Of a stretch of DNA of 55,787 nucleotides, positions 1-8,878 are shown in pieces. Position numbers and translations under genes: made by a program. Under the pieces are notes generated by a model. That model saw nothing but the letters and a program-made list of their open reading frames with translations. It searched no databases and was not told the origin of the DNA. The number at the start of each line of letters is the position of its first letter. The stretch's first letter is position 1. The DNA is from Desulfotignum sp. (lineage in GTDB: Bacteria > Desulfobacterota > Desulfobacteria > Desulfobacterales > Desulfobacteraceae). The stretch lies in contig JAABUD010000069.1 of assembly GCA_011389555.1 (NCBI GenBank), positions 1 to 55,787 on the forward strand, in the 5' to 3' direction.

Positions 1-324
1 TTCGAGGCCCAGGAGATCTTTGACCAGATTCCGCAGCCGGTAGAAGATGCCAAAAGACTGCTGTGCGAGCCCTTGAAAATCGACTGGACCTTCTACTGCT
101 ACAAGTGTGACGGCATGGCTTCCATGAAGACCTGCCCGCATACCAAGGACGACCGCGTGATCCTGTCCGGTACGAAACTGCGCCATGCCCTGTCCAACAA
201 TGAGGAAGTGGTGGACCATTTCGGCCGTGATGAAGTGTTGGTGTTGTTGAGAGAATACTATGCCGGGCTGAAAGACAAAGTGGAAGTCAAACTCCAGAGC
301 CATGCAGAAGGCAGCAAAATGTAA
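1..324 (+). CDS. sat: Sulfate adenylyltransferase (ATP sulfurylase), C-terminal part
   Basis: The frame is open from the first base, so the gene begins outside the window; 107 codons remain. ATP sulfurylase activates sulfate to adenosine 5'-phosphosulfate in the cytoplasm, the entry step of dissimilatory sulfate reduction. The visible end carries the family's C-terminal signature: a [14 protein letters not shown] stretch, then [11 protein letters not shown], the ILSGTK(L/V)R segment near the C terminus of Sat, followed by a short acidic helix. TAA lies at 322-324 and a terminator follows, so this is the last gene of its transcript. Identification rests on these C-terminal motifs alone; the catalytic HxGH region is not in view. 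Confidence 0.85.
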   Translation, partial: FEAQEIFDQIPQPVEDAKRLLCEPLKIDWTFYCYKCDGMASMKTCPHTKDDRVILSGTKLRHALSNNEEVVDHFGRDEVLVLLREYYAGLKDKVEVKLQSHAEGSKM

Positions 325-364
325 TCTGACTTCAGATTCGGTTCTGATCCGACGTAGATAAAAA

Positions 365-408
365 AAAGGGTTTTGTGCAGGTGTTCAGCACAGAACCCTT
401 TTTGTTTT
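365..408. terminator. Rho-independent terminator after sat
   Basis: An A-rich left arm ending GGGTTTTGTGC (368-378) pairs with GCACAGAACCC (388-398) around a nine-base loop and is followed by a T-rich tract. A-rich sequence on the other side makes it potentially bidirectional, so it could also end the long minus-strand operon finishing at 473. Confidence 0.85.
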
Positions 409-472
409 TCCAGGCAGCCGTCGCCGGTGGAGGCGGGAAGGGCGGTGGAGGCAACCGCCCTGGCCGGACCAA

Positions 473-2764
473 CTAATCCAGGCTGTGTTCCGAACAGGGG
501 TTGGGGGAGTGTTCCGGATCATTGGACCGGTTGATAAACGCCTCGTTAAAGATGCCTACCAGTTTGACGGTCTGCTTGGCCATCATGACACAGTTGCCGG
601 AAATGGCATAAAACAGGATGCTCAACCGGGTTTTGGAGGAATCGTTTCGGATCCGTTCGATCTGATTGGCATTGAAATCATCCACCAGTTCCCGGAGAAG
701 GTGAAACTGGTCTACGATTTCCCGGCAGTCCACGATCTGTTTTTTGGCCAGAGCGGTTTCCACGGTGGAAAAGATCCGGAGCATCACCTGTTTGATCTCG
801 ATGAGTTCTTCCACCTGTACGGGCAGCAGCCCCGTGTGGCGGTTGGACACATGCATGGTGGACCGGATCACGGTATCCCGGTATCCATCAGACAGTTTCT
901 GAAGCCTTCGGATGATCTGGTAATAGTTATACGAGACCCGGTTGTCTGTTTTCTGAAGCAGGCGCAGCACCTTGAACACGTTGGCCACAATCACATTGGT
1001 GCTCAACTGGACCTTCTTGGTCCGCTTCCGCTCCTGGCGCAGGGTACCGATATCCTCGGTGAACAGGGCATCAAAGGTCCGGTCAAAGGATTCTCGGATG
1101 CCTTTGAGCTGCAATGCCAGATGATCGAACGTGTCCGATACGGCCACCTGAAAATCATCCACTTTTTCAAACTGGAAGATGTTCATCTCTAGTTTGTCTT
1201 TGGCCTGGTCATCATGCTTTTTCTTGTTTTTCCAGATCATGAACCCGGCAAACAGCATCAGCCCGGCAATCCCCCAGGCATTGAAAAAATACAGGATGTT
1301 GGCAAACACAAAGGCCACCATAAACGCGATAAATGCGGTCATGAACCAGCCACCCACCACGGCCAGTACGCCGGTGATGCGGAAGACCGCGCTTTCCCGG
1401 CCCCATGCCTGATCTGAAAAAGAGGATCCCATGGCCACCATGAACGTGACATAAGTGGTGGACAACGGCAGTTTCAGGGAAGTGGCAAACGAGACCACGG
1501 CACTGGCCACCATGAGATTCACCGAAGCCCGGATCAAATCGAAGGAGGGTTTTTCTCCGGCAGATCCCCCGTGATGGATCGGTGTCGGCGTGATCCGGGC
1601 CGCCACGGTCCGGCGCAGGGGCTCGGGAATCACAGTGCGCAGAGAACTGAAAATATGGTAGAACAGGGCCACGATTTTCCGGGACAGCCAGATGGATTCG
1701 AACCGTTCCGGTCCTTCATCCTGTTTTCCCAGGCTGATTTCCGTTTCGGTCACGGTCCGGGCTTTTTTGGAAATCCACAGGGTGACCACCATGATACTGC
1801 CGGCCAGAAGCAGCATGAATGTCTGGGTCTGGACCGCCTTGCTCAACGCCCCCATGGTGATATTCATGGGATCCGCGGATGCCAGAGCCGTGGTGAACGC
1901 CTTCAGGCCGGCCAGAGGCACGCCGATGAAGTTCACCAGGTCATTGGCGGCAAACGCCATGGCCAAAGCAAAGGTGCCCACCAGGACGATGGGTTTGAGA
2001 ATGTTGACCTTGAAAATGGATAACAGCAGTTGGAGTACGATCACGGAAACGGCCAATATGCCGGCCAGAATCGTCAAGGTATGGTGCTGGATCCAGGTCA
2101 GGGTGGGTTCCGTCATAAAAGTGGCCCCTTTGGCCCCTTTGATGAGGATAAAAAAGGTGATGGCGGTCATGGCCACGCCTCCCCATACCGCACCATAGCG
2201 CTTCAGCCGTTTCTGATAATCGAATGTGAAGATGAGCCGGGAGATGAACTGGACGATGGCGCCGGAAAAAAAGGAGACGACAATGGATAAAAGGATCCCG
2301 CCCACAATGGCCATGGCTTTGGCCGTGTTGATATAATCCCACAGCGCCATGGTACTGCCGGCGGTGGACAGCAGTTTGATGGTGGAGACGGCCACTGCCG
2401 CGCCCAGCAGCTCGAACACAATGGAGACCGTGGTGGAGGTGGGCAGTCCATAGGTGTTGAACAGATCCAGCAGTAGAATATCGGTGATCATGACGGCCAG
2501 AAAGATCACCAGCAGCTCGGGCATGGTAAAGAACTGGGGATGAAAGATTCCTTTTCTGGCCACTTCCATCATGCCGCCTGAAAACATGACCCCGGCCAGA
2601 ATTCCCAGGCTGGCCACAGACATGATGATCACAAAAGGCGCGGCTTTGGATCCGATGGACGAGTTTAAAAAATTGACAGCATCATTGCTTACCCCGATCA
2701 TGAGATCAAAAAATGCGAACAACAGTAAAATGCCGATAATGATATAACAAAGTTCAAGGCTCAT
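473..2764 (-). CDS. PiT-family inorganic phosphate transporter with C-terminal PhoU-like region
   Basis: 763 residues. The N-terminal two thirds contain many hydrophobic segments and two copies of the PiT signature: GVSNDAVNFLNSS near residue 24 and AANDLVNFIGVPLAG near residue 270. This is the inverted duplication typical of Pi:H+/Na+ symporters. From about residue 540 the protein becomes hydrophilic and helical, with heptad-like segments resembling a PhoU-type regulatory domain. Family members usually have about 330-500 residues, so the C-terminal regulatory extension is notable. Its ATG overlaps the rsmI stop codon (ATGA), so it is translationally coupled to the translation operon upstream. 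The phosphate role is assigned by family; arsenate or sulfate cannot be excluded. Confidence 0.85.
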   Translation of the reverse strand: MSLELCYIIIGILLLFAFFDLMIGVSNDAVNFLNSSIGSKAAPFVIIMSVASLGILAGVMFSGGMMEVARKGIFHPQFFTMPELLVIFLAVMITDILLLDLFNTYGLPTSTTVSIVFELLGAAVAVSTIKLLSTAGSTMALWDYINTAKAMAIVGGILLSIVVSFFSGAIVQFISRLIFTFDYQKRLKRYGAVWGGVAMTAITFFILIKGAKGATFMTEPTLTWIQHHTLTILAGILAVSVIVLQLLLSIFKVNILKPIVLVGTFALAMAFAANDLVNFIGVPLAGLKAFTTALASADPMNITMGALSKAVQTQTFMLLLAGSIMVVTLWISKKARTVTETEISLGKQDEGPERFESIWLSRKIVALFYHIFSSLRTVIPEPLRRTVAARITPTPIHHGGSAGEKPSFDLIRASVNLMVASAVVSFATSLKLPLSTTYVTFMVAMGSSFSDQAWGRESAVFRITGVLAVVGGWFMTAFIAFMVAFVFANILYFFNAWGIAGLMLFAGFMIWKNKKKHDDQAKDKLEMNIFQFEKVDDFQVAVSDTFDHLALQLKGIRESFDRTFDALFTEDIGTLRQERKRTKKVQLSTNVIVANVFKVLRLLQKTDNRVSYNYYQIIRRLQKLSDGYRDTVIRSTMHVSNRHTGLLPVQVEELIEIKQVMLRIFSTVETALAKKQIVDCREIVDQFHLLRELVDDFNANQIERIRNDSSKTRLSILFYAISGNCVMMAKQTVKLVGIFNEAFINRSNDPEHSPNPCSEHSLD

Positions 2765-3657
2765 GGGATTTGTCCTGATTCTGGTTTTTGAATGTCGGAT
2801 TTACATTTTATAATCGTGTCATACACCTGTTTTTTGGATACGTGAAAGAGATCTGCCATTTCTCTGGCCAGATCGGCCGTGGATTTCTGAGAAACAGCCA
2901 GCCGGTCCCGGATCAGGGATTCCAGATCTTCGGGCGAGATTTTTTCCGGTGTTTTTGCGCCGGCCACGTACAGGGTGCATTCGCCCTTGAGCGGTGTGTT
3001 CGGATCCAGGCGGGCAATAATCCAGGAAAGAGGACCCCGGACAAAGGTTTCATGCCGTTTGGTGATTTCCCGGGCCAGGCAGGCCGGCCGATCCCCCAGG
3101 ATGGCCATGAGCCGCTCTGCAAGGGATCGAACACGTTTCGGGGATTCATAAAATACCAGCGTGGCCGGTTGATTCGCCAACGCCTGGACCGCCTGTTTCT
3201 GATGGGTGGCTTTTCTGGGCAGAAAACCGGCAAACAGAAACCGGTCCGTGGGCAGACCGGCCACGCTGAGTCCGGCCACCACGGCACAGCATCCGGGAAT
3301 GGGGACCACAGGGATACCATGGGGCAATACCGCGGACACCAGGCGGTATCCCGGATCGGAAATGCCGGGTGTGCCGGCATCCGAGATCAGGGCGATGTCT
3401 TTTTTCTGTTTCAGCAGGGGAATGAGTTTTTCCGCAGCCCGGGCTTCATTGTGTTCATGACAGGAGATGACCGGTGTGGTGATGCTGTAATGGGATAGCA
3501 GTTTTCTGGAATGCCGGGTGTCTTCGGCAGCGATCAAGGTCGCTTCCTTTAAAATTCTGACGGCCCGAAACGTCATGTCCTCCAGATTTCCCAGAGGGGT
3601 GGCCACCACAAACAGGGTGCCGCCAGGATCCGGCGTGTTATCCAATTTGGAATGCAT
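2761..3657 (-). CDS. rsmI: 16S rRNA (cytidine(1402)-2'-O)-methyltransferase RsmI
   Basis: 298 residues, normal for the family. The tetrapyrrole-methylase fold is recognisable from GTLFVVATPLGNLEDMT near the N terminus, the SAM-binding SDAGTPGISDPGY loop near residue 95 and FYESPKRV near residue 170. The C terminus carries the short helical RsmI tail (ADLAREMADLFHVSKKQVYD). The enzyme methylates the ribose of C1402 in the ribosomal P site. Its ATG lies 20 bases inside the end of yraN, and its stop overlaps the phosphate-transporter start, so it is part of a tightly packed operon. Confidence 0.95.
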   Translation of the reverse strand: MHSKLDNTPDPGGTLFVVATPLGNLEDMTFRAVRILKEATLIAAEDTRHSRKLLSHYSITTPVISCHEHNEARAAEKLIPLLKQKKDIALISDAGTPGISDPGYRLVSAVLPHGIPVVPIPGCCAVVAGLSVAGLPTDRFLFAGFLPRKATHQKQAVQALANQPATLVFYESPKRVRSLAERLMAILGDRPACLAREITKRHETFVRGPLSWIIARLDPNTPLKGECTLYVAGAKTPEKISPEDLESLIRDRLAVSQKSTADLAREMADLFHVSKKQVYDTIIKCKSDIQKPESGQIP

Positions 3658-4006
3658 GGGGAATGTGGTTGATCCGGGTTTGATCGGGTTCGAAAAAAAT
3701 CTCCATCACATCGAATCGAATGTGACGACCGGCGGCCGGGGGGTGCGTTTGTAAAAAATGTTGGGCCGCCTGGATGATTTTGTGCTGCTTGGCGGCATGC
3801 ACCGCTTCTCTGGGCAATCCTTTTTTTACACTGGTGCGGGCTTTGACTTCCACAAACACCAGACAGTCCCGGGTGGCGGCAATGATATCGATTTCAGCAA
3901 ACCGGGTGGTATAATTGGTTTCCATAATGGTGTAGCCGGATTCGGTCAGGTGCCGGATCGCCTCCTGTTCTCCGGATCGGCCCAGTTGCCGGCGGTATCG
4001 GGTCAT
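3638..4006 (-). CDS. YraN/UPF0102 family endonuclease-like protein
   Basis: 122 residues starting at ATG 4006, which overlaps the rnhB stop by four bases (ATGA). The frame stays open far upstream, but that part is antisense to nothing useful and overlaps rnhB, so this start is chosen. The sequence shows the family core GRSGEQEAIRHL, GYTIMETNY, EIDIIA and LVFVEVKAR, i.e. the restriction-endonuclease-like D-(E/D)xK arrangement, then KQHKI and RFDVMEI. The exact biochemical role of UPF0102 is unsettled; position between rnhB and rsmI is conserved in many bacteria. Confidence 0.9.
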   Translation of the reverse strand: MTRYRRQLGRSGEQEAIRHLTESGYTIMETNYTTRFAEIDIIAATRDCLVFVEVKARTSVKKGLPREAVHAAKQHKIIQAAQHFLQTHPPAAGRHIRFDVMEIFFEPDQTRINHIPHAFQIG

Positions 4007-4596
4007 GTCTGCACGACTCCTTTGAACGTTCTCCGGTGAAACAAGCAGGGACCATGGCGTTGAAGGGCCTGTCTGTGTACTGCGGTGGGATATCCCTTGT
4101 GCCGGTTGAAATGGTACGCGGGAAAGGCCTGGTGCAGGGTGGCCATGATCCGGTCCCGGGTCACTTTGGCGATGATGGACGCGGCTGCTATGGAGATGCT
4201 TCTGCTGTCTCCCTTGATTACGGCCTGCTGGGAGATGTCCATGTCCAGGGGAAACTTGCCGTCCACCAGCAGAAAATCCGGGGCCGTGTCCAGATTGGCG
4301 ACCGCCCGCTTCATGGAAAGGAGTGCGGCGGCCAGGATATGGGTGGCATCGATTTCTTTGTGATCGCATAAGCCCACCCCCACAGCCACGGCATGGGTCA
4401 TGATGACCGGAAAAAAACCGCGGCGCTTTTTTTCCGACAATTGCTTGGAATCCGTGATCCCCGGACAGGAAAAATCCGGGGGAAGGATGACGGCCGCTGA
4501 CACGACAGGGCCGGCAAGGGGTCCCCTGCCGGCCTCGTCAATCCCTGCAATCCATCGAAACCCCTTTTGACGGACCGTCTGTTCGATCTGCCACAT
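4003..4596 (-). CDS. rnhB: Ribonuclease HII
   Basis: 197 residues from ATG 4596; a TTG at 4614 would add six residues and overlap the rplS stop. Neither start has a clear Shine-Dalgarno, consistent with translational coupling to rplS. RNase HII removes ribonucleotides from RNA-DNA hybrids. Conserved acidic active-site motifs are present: GIDEAGRGPLAGPVV at the N terminus (Asp and Glu), LLVDGK (Asp) and the later KGDSRS and IAAASIIAKVTRD segments. HRKGYPT-like HFNRHKGYPTAVHRQAL is the family's C-terminal block. Confidence 0.95.
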   Translation of the reverse strand: MWQIEQTVRQKGFRWIAGIDEAGRGPLAGPVVSAAVILPPDFSCPGITDSKQLSEKKRRGFFPVIMTHAVAVGVGLCDHKEIDATHILAAALLSMKRAVANLDTAPDFLLVDGKFPLDMDISQQAVIKGDSRSISIAAASIIAKVTRDRIMATLHQAFPAYHFNRHKGYPTAVHRQALQRHGPCLFHRRTFKGVVQT

Positions 4597-4606
4597 GGGA
4601 CCGGCA

Positions 4607-4957
4607 TCAGGCAAAACGTTTTTCTTTGATTCTGGCCGCTTTTCCCCGCAGATTGCGCAGGTAGTACAGTTTGGACCGGCGGACCCGCCCTTTGGTCACC
4701 ACTTCGATTTTATCAATGATCGGGGAATGCAGCGGAAAAATACGCTCCACGCCGATGCCGCTGGAAATCTTTCTCACGGTGAACCGGGCCCCGGCCAGCC
4801 CCTTGGTCTTTTTGATGACCACACCCTGAAACACCTGGATCCGTTCTTTGTCCCCTTCCCGGATCTTGACATGCACCTTGATGGTATCTCCTGAATCGAA
4901 TTTCGGAATATCCAGGCGCATCTGTTCTTTTTCCAGTTTTTCTATTACGTTGCTCAT
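4607..4957 (-). CDS. rplS: 50S ribosomal protein L19
   Basis: 116 residues, the usual length. Family motifs are [39 protein letters not shown] and [21 protein letters not shown] (each quoted in part). L19 sits at the 30S-50S interface. A clear Shine-Dalgarno (AGGAGG) precedes the ATG. It follows trmD and the TM1570-like methyltransferase, in the classic rpsP-rimM-trmD-rplS order with one inserted gene. Confidence 0.97.
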   Translation of the reverse strand: MSNVIEKLEKEQMRLDIPKFDSGDTIKVHVKIREGDKERIQVFQGVVIKKTKGLAGARFTVRKISSGIGVERIFPLHSPIIDKIEVVTKGRVRRSKLYYLRNLRGKAARIKEKRFA

Positions 4958-4991
4958 GTTTCCTCCTGGTTGCTGTCTGATATCTTGAGAA

Positions 4992-5546
4992 TCAGCCGTT
5001 CATCAGTCTGTCTAAGTAAATGGATGCCGCTGATCGGACCGACAGGTGGTTATACTCCCCCGGACCTGTAATCGGGTCCAGCTGCATGTCACATTGGTTT
5101 ATCAGTTCATCCGCCAATCCCCAGGCTGTCCCGAAAACCAGTAAACAGGGCGTGTCTGCCGTCTGTTCCTGTTTCAGGGCATGGGGTGAAATCGTTTTCC
5201 GGTTCATCCGGGCGCTGGTGGCAATGGTGACCACGGGCCGGTTCTGTTCCGCCTGGATCTGCTGGACAGCCGCTTCAAAGGTGTCTGCCACCTGAATCAG
5301 TTCCAGGGCCTGTCTCCGGCACGGGTTCACCCGGGATCCTTCCCCGAGGGTCCAGTGCCGGATCACTTCATGGGCCAGGTCTGCCTGGTCCTGAAAAGGG
5401 GTGATCACATAAACCCCCTTGACCCCGAAGGTCATGGACGCCCTGGCAATATCATGCAAATCGATGGTGGTCAAGGCGGATCCAATGGTTTTGCTCTGTT
5501 TGTTCACCACGGGATAATGGACCAGGGCAATATACAGGTTGTCCAT
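4992..5546 (-). CDS. Putative SPOUT-class RNA methyltransferase (TM1570-like)
   Basis: 184 residues. Starts [14 protein letters not shown] and ends with [21 protein letters not shown]; the (Y/F)NHLSVRSA end with LVFGTAWGL upstream resembles the knotted SAM-binding site of SPOUT methyltransferases. I assign it to the 'putative RNA methyltransferase' family typified by Thermotoga TM1570 (Pfam Methyltrn_RNA_4, from memory), which is often next to or fused with trmD. Here it lies directly downstream of trmD in the same operon. The target nucleotide is unknown. Confidence 0.8.
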   Translation of the reverse strand: MDNLYIALVHYPVVNKQSKTIGSALTTIDLHDIARASMTFGVKGVYVITPFQDQADLAHEVIRHWTLGEGSRVNPCRRQALELIQVADTFEAAVQQIQAEQNRPVVTIATSARMNRKTISPHALKQEQTADTPCLLVFGTAWGLADELINQCDMQLDPITGPGEYNHLSVRSAASIYLDRLMNG

Positions 5547-5566
5547 AGATCAGTTTCCATGACAGA

Positions 5567-6322
5567 TTAATTGCGTGGAAGCAGTGCTTCCAGGTTTTTG
5601 TGCCATTGCGCCAGCAACTTTTTTTCCTCCGGGTCCGGTGGATGGTCCGTTAGAAGATCCGGCCGCCGGATAAATGTCCGGGCCAAAGAGGACCGGGCCC
5701 GCCATTTCCGGATCCGTCCATGGTCCCCGGACAAAAGCACGTCAGGCACCCGGTCTCCTGAAAATTCTTCCGGCCGGGTATACTGGGCGTGTTCCAGCCG
5801 GTGGTCCATGAAAGAATCCGATCGAAAAGACCCTTCTTTTCCCAGCACCCCGGGGATCAGCCGGGAGACGGTATCCATGATCACCATGCTGGCCAGTTCC
5901 CCGCCGGTCATGACATAATCTCCCACGGAAATTTCCTGGTCCACAAACCGGGTGATGATCCGTTCATCAATGCCTTCGTACCGGCCGCACAGAAAGATCA
6001 GATCCGTGTCACTGCCCGCCAGGTCCAGGGCCATCTGCTGATGGAACGGTTCCCCCTGCGGCGTCATGAGTATCACCCGGGCTTCCGGCCTGTCTTTTTT
6101 TGCCAGAGCCATGGCATCTGCCAGGGGTTCGGGTTTCATGATCATGCCGCATCCGCCGCCATATGGCCGGTCATCCACGGTGTGATGCCGGTCGGTGGCA
6201 AACTCCCGGATCTGGATGGTCCGACCGGTGATCAGGCCCTTTTGGATGGCCCGGCCGATCATGCCATGATCCAAAAACGCCTGCACCAGCTCCGGAAAAA
6301 GGGTGACCACCGTAAAGTCCAT
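5567..6322 (-). CDS. trmD: tRNA (guanine-N1)-methyltransferase
   Basis: 251 residues from ATG 6322; a GTG immediately upstream (6325) is an alternative. TrmD places m1G37 in tRNAs reading CNN and CGG codons, preventing frameshifting. The sequence shows DFTVVTLFPELV, the DDRPYGGGCGMIMKPEPL region, the deep-trefoil-knot SAM site LCGRYEGIDERI and VGDYVMTGGELA, plus a C-terminal helical domain. Fully conserved operon position between rimM and rplS. Confidence 0.97.
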   Translation of the reverse strand: MDFTVVTLFPELVQAFLDHGMIGRAIQKGLITGRTIQIREFATDRHHTVDDRPYGGGCGMIMKPEPLADAMALAKKDRPEARVILMTPQGEPFHQQMALDLAGSDTDLIFLCGRYEGIDERIITRFVDQEISVGDYVMTGGELASMVIMDTVSRLIPGVLGKEGSFRSDSFMDHRLEHAQYTRPEEFSGDRVPDVLLSGDHGRIRKWRARSSLARTFIRRPDLLTDHPPDPEEKKLLAQWHKNLEALLPRN

Positions 6323-6331
6323 CACAGGTGC

Positions 6332-6889
6332 TTATTCATATCCTTCCGGCAGCCGGGTGACCACCACGCCGTTCTCGATATCCACGCTCATGACAAATTG
6401 CCGGTGCATGGGAATCAGCATTTCCGTGCCGTTGTTTTTCACCACAAGGATATCATGGGCCCCGGTGGAAAAAAGGGTATCAATGGTTCCTATATCGCCC
6501 AGAACCTGATCCGTCACGGTCAGTCCATACAGATCTTCCCAGTACCAGGCGTTTTTTTCAGGCGCGGGCAGCCGGCTTCGCTGCACCCGCAACTGTTTGC
6601 CGATCAGTGCATCTGCCGTGTCCCGGTCTTCAACCCCTGACAACCGCATCAGCAGTCCTTTTTTATAGGGGACGCAACTTTTTACCACAAACGGTTGCGC
6701 ATCGGACGGGGTCTGTGATGAAACAAACACCCGGCTTCCCGGCGCAAAAAAATCCTGTGACTGCGCAAAGGATCGCACCTTGATATTGCCTTCCAGTCCA
6801 TGGGCCCCGGTGATCTGGCCCATGACCATCAGCGGGTGGGAACCGGTTTTCGAAGACGGTGTATCAGACACGGATTTGCCGTTATTCAA
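6332..6889 (-). CDS. rimM: 16S rRNA processing protein RimM
   Basis: RimM helps mature the 30S head around S19. The core begins at [16 protein letters not shown], the RimM N-terminal signature, and includes [19 protein letters not shown], the PRC-barrel start, and a [17 protein letters not shown] segment. The TTG at 6889 overlaps the khpA stop and gives 185 residues; in-frame GTG 6871 (179 residues) and ATG 6829 (165 residues) are alternatives, so the start is uncertain. Neighbours trmD and rpsP support the call. Confidence 0.92.
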   Translation of the reverse strand: MNNGKSVSDTPSSKTGSHPLMVMGQITGAHGLEGNIKVRSFAQSQDFFAPGSRVFVSSQTPSDAQPFVVKSCVPYKKGLLMRLSGVEDRDTADALIGKQLRVQRSRLPAPEKNAWYWEDLYGLTVTDQVLGDIGTIDTLFSTGAHDILVVKNNGTEMLIPMHRQFVMSVDIENGVVVTRLPEGYE

Positions 6890-7112
6890 TGATTTCCAGA
6901 ACCGTTCTTTTTTTCATCTTGGTGGAGGCCGCGCTTAAAATGGTTCTCATGGCCCGGGCGGATCTGCCCTGTTTGCCGATCACCTTTCCCAGATCCTCTT
7001 TGGCCACTTTGAGTTCCAGAACCGATGTCTGGTCTCCGATCACTTCCGAAACGTGGACCTGGTCGGGGTCATCCACCAGTGCTTTGGCAATGTATTCAAT
7101 CAGCTCTTTCAT
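6882..7112 (-). CDS. khpA: KH-domain RNA-binding protein KhpA
   Basis: 76 residues. ATG 7112 is chosen because AAGGAG precedes it at normal spacing; an upstream TTG lacks such a site. The protein is a single KH domain with the [17 protein letters not shown] helix-GxxG-helix. KhpA-type proteins bind RNA, often with KhpB, and act in RNA stability and cell-envelope control. Standard position between rpsP and rimM. Confidence 0.93.
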   Translation of the reverse strand: MKELIEYIAKALVDDPDQVHVSEVIGDQTSVLELKVAKEDLGKVIGKQGRSARAMRTILSAASTKMKKRTVLEIIE

Positions 7113-7173
7113 ACGTCCATCTCCTTGCTTCGACAATGGGGTGAGAATCCGGATGTGTCAAAAAAAAACGGGT

Positions 7174-7437
7174 TCAGGCCGTTGCCGCCGGTTCGGGCGC
7201 GGCCGCCTGTTTTTTCAGAATGCTCGTCACCGTGGTGGAAGGTTGGGCGCCCTGGTCCAGCCAGTACTGGATCCGATCCTGCTTGATCACGATATCAGCG
7301 GGTTCGGTCATGGGATTGTAAGTGCCCAGGGTTTCCAGAAACCGCCCGTCCCTGGGGGCTTCGATGTCTGCGGCCACGATTCTGTAAAACGGTTTCTTTT
7401 TGGTGCCTTTACGGGTCAATCTGATTCTAACGGACAT
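7174..7437 (-). CDS. rpsP: 30S ribosomal protein S16
   Basis: 87 residues. N-terminal [20 protein letters not shown] and following [14 protein letters not shown] are diagnostic of S16; the tail is rich in Ala/Pro. It lies 15 bases downstream of the ffh stop, so it is part of the same transcript. Confidence 0.97.
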   Translation of the reverse strand: MSVRIRLTRKGTKKKPFYRIVAADIEAPRDGRFLETLGTYNPMTEPADIVIKQDRIQYWLDQGAQPSTTVTSILKKQAAAPEPAATA

Positions 7438-7452
7438 AGGTTGTTTTTCTCC

Positions 7453-8778
7453 TTAAAACGGCAGCATGTTTTTCAATGACCGCATGCCGCCTTTATTGAA
7501 TTTCTTGATCATTTTCATGGACTGGGTGTAGCTTTTCAACAGCTTGTTGACATCCTGGACCGTGGTCCCGGAGCCAAAGGCGATCCGTTTTTTCCGGGAG
7601 GCCTTGATAATGGCGTATTTTTCTCTTTCTTCCGGGGTCATGGAATTGATGATGGCTTCGATTTTCACAAATTCCTTTTCATCGATATTCACCCCTTTGA
7701 GCTGTTTTTTGTTCATTCCCGGCATCATGCCTAAAATATCCTTTACAGACCCCATTTTCCGGACGGTGCTCATCTGGTTTCTGAAATCTTCCAGGGTAAA
7801 GGCGTTCTGCCGCAGTTTCTTTTCAAGGGCGTTGGCCTCTTTTTCATCCACGGCGTCCTGGGCCCGTTCGATAAAAGAAAGGGTGTCTCCCATGCCCAGT
7901 ATTTTGGAGGCCATCCGGTCCGGGTGAAACGGTTCCAGGCCGGTGAATTTTTCCCCCACACCGATAAATTTCAGCGGTTTGCCGGTCACTGCCTTGATGG
8001 ACAGGGCGGCCCCGCCTCGGGCATCTCCGTCCATTTTGGTCAGAACCACCCCGGTGAGCTCCAGGCGCTGGTCAAAGGATCCGGCAATATTCACGGCATC
8101 CTGACCCGTCATGGCATCCGCCACCAGAAGGATTTCCGATGGACTCACCCCTTTTTTCAGGGTTTCCAGTTCCGCCATCAGGGTGTCATCCATGTGCAGA
8201 CGTCCGGCCGTGTCATACACCAGGGTGTCGCATCCCTGTTCCCGGGCCGCCACCTGGGCATCCTGGCAGATCTTCAGGGGCTTCATGTCCGGGGTACTGT
8301 CAAACACGGGCAGGTCCAGCTGGGTCCCGATTTTTTTGAGCTGGTCAATGGCTGCGGGCCGGTACACATCCACGGGCACCAGGAACGGCTTTTTACCCTG
8401 CTTGCGAAGAAACAGGCCCAGTTTCCCGGCCGTGGTGGTTTTGCCCGATCCCTGGAGGCCCACCAGCATGATGGACCCATAAGACCCCCTGCCCAGATCC
8501 AGGGCCTGATGTTCCGATCCCATCATCCGGGTGAATTCGTCATACACGATCTTGATGACCTGCTGCCCCGGGGTCAGGCTGTCCATGACCTCCTGGCCCA
8601 GTGCCCGGGTCTTTATATCTGAAATGACATTTTTTGCAACCTTATAATTGACATCCGCTTCAAGAAGTGCCATCCTCACCTGTTTGAGACCCTCTTCAAT
8701 GTTCTTCTCATTCAGGGTGCCGTGGCCTTTCAGCTTCTTGAAGACCGAATCCAGCCTGTCGCTCAAATTTTCAAACAT
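7453..8778 (-). CDS. ffh: Signal recognition particle protein Ffh
   Basis: 441 residues, full length. Order: N helical bundle, G domain with GLQGSGKTTTAGKLG (P-loop), DVYRPAAIDQL, DTAGRLHMD and TKMDGDARGG, then the methionine-rich M domain from about residue 300 (MMPGMNKKQ). Ffh with 4.5S RNA targets nascent membrane proteins to FtsY. It heads the ten-gene translation operon and has a recognisable promoter just upstream. Confidence 0.98.
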   Translation of the reverse strand: MFENLSDRLDSVFKKLKGHGTLNEKNIEEGLKQVRMALLEADVNYKVAKNVISDIKTRALGQEVMDSLTPGQQVIKIVYDEFTRMMGSEHQALDLGRGSYGSIMLVGLQGSGKTTTAGKLGLFLRKQGKKPFLVPVDVYRPAAIDQLKKIGTQLDLPVFDSTPDMKPLKICQDAQVAAREQGCDTLVYDTAGRLHMDDTLMAELETLKKGVSPSEILLVADAMTGQDAVNIAGSFDQRLELTGVVLTKMDGDARGGAALSIKAVTGKPLKFIGVGEKFTGLEPFHPDRMASKILGMGDTLSFIERAQDAVDEKEANALEKKLRQNAFTLEDFRNQMSTVRKMGSVKDILGMMPGMNKKQLKGVNIDEKEFVKIEAIINSMTPEEREKYAIIKASRKKRIAFGSGTTVQDVNKLLKSYTQSMKMIKKFNKGGMRSLKNMLPF

Positions 8779-8815
8779 AAAATGACCTTCATCACAATAT
8801 CAAATCAAATCATTG

Positions 8816-8844
8816 AATTTAGTCCATAAACCGTGCTATGTCAA
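8816..8844 (-). promoter_or_regulatory. Sigma-70-type promoter for the ffh-rpsP-trmD-rplS operon
   Basis: On the minus strand TTGACA (8844-8839), a 17-base spacer and TAAATT (8821-8816) match a housekeeping promoter; transcription would begin near 8808, about 30 bases before the ffh ATG. The same bases argue against an upstream TTG start for rlmN on the other strand. Confidence 0.7.
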
Positions 8845-8878
8845 GGAAATAATCCTAGAAACAACCACAGGAATGAGA

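Noticed and set aside
8813-8878. TTG start extending RlmN by 22 residues
   Set aside because: The extension covers the ffh promoter and lacks a ribosome site; the family's N terminus fits ATG 8879.
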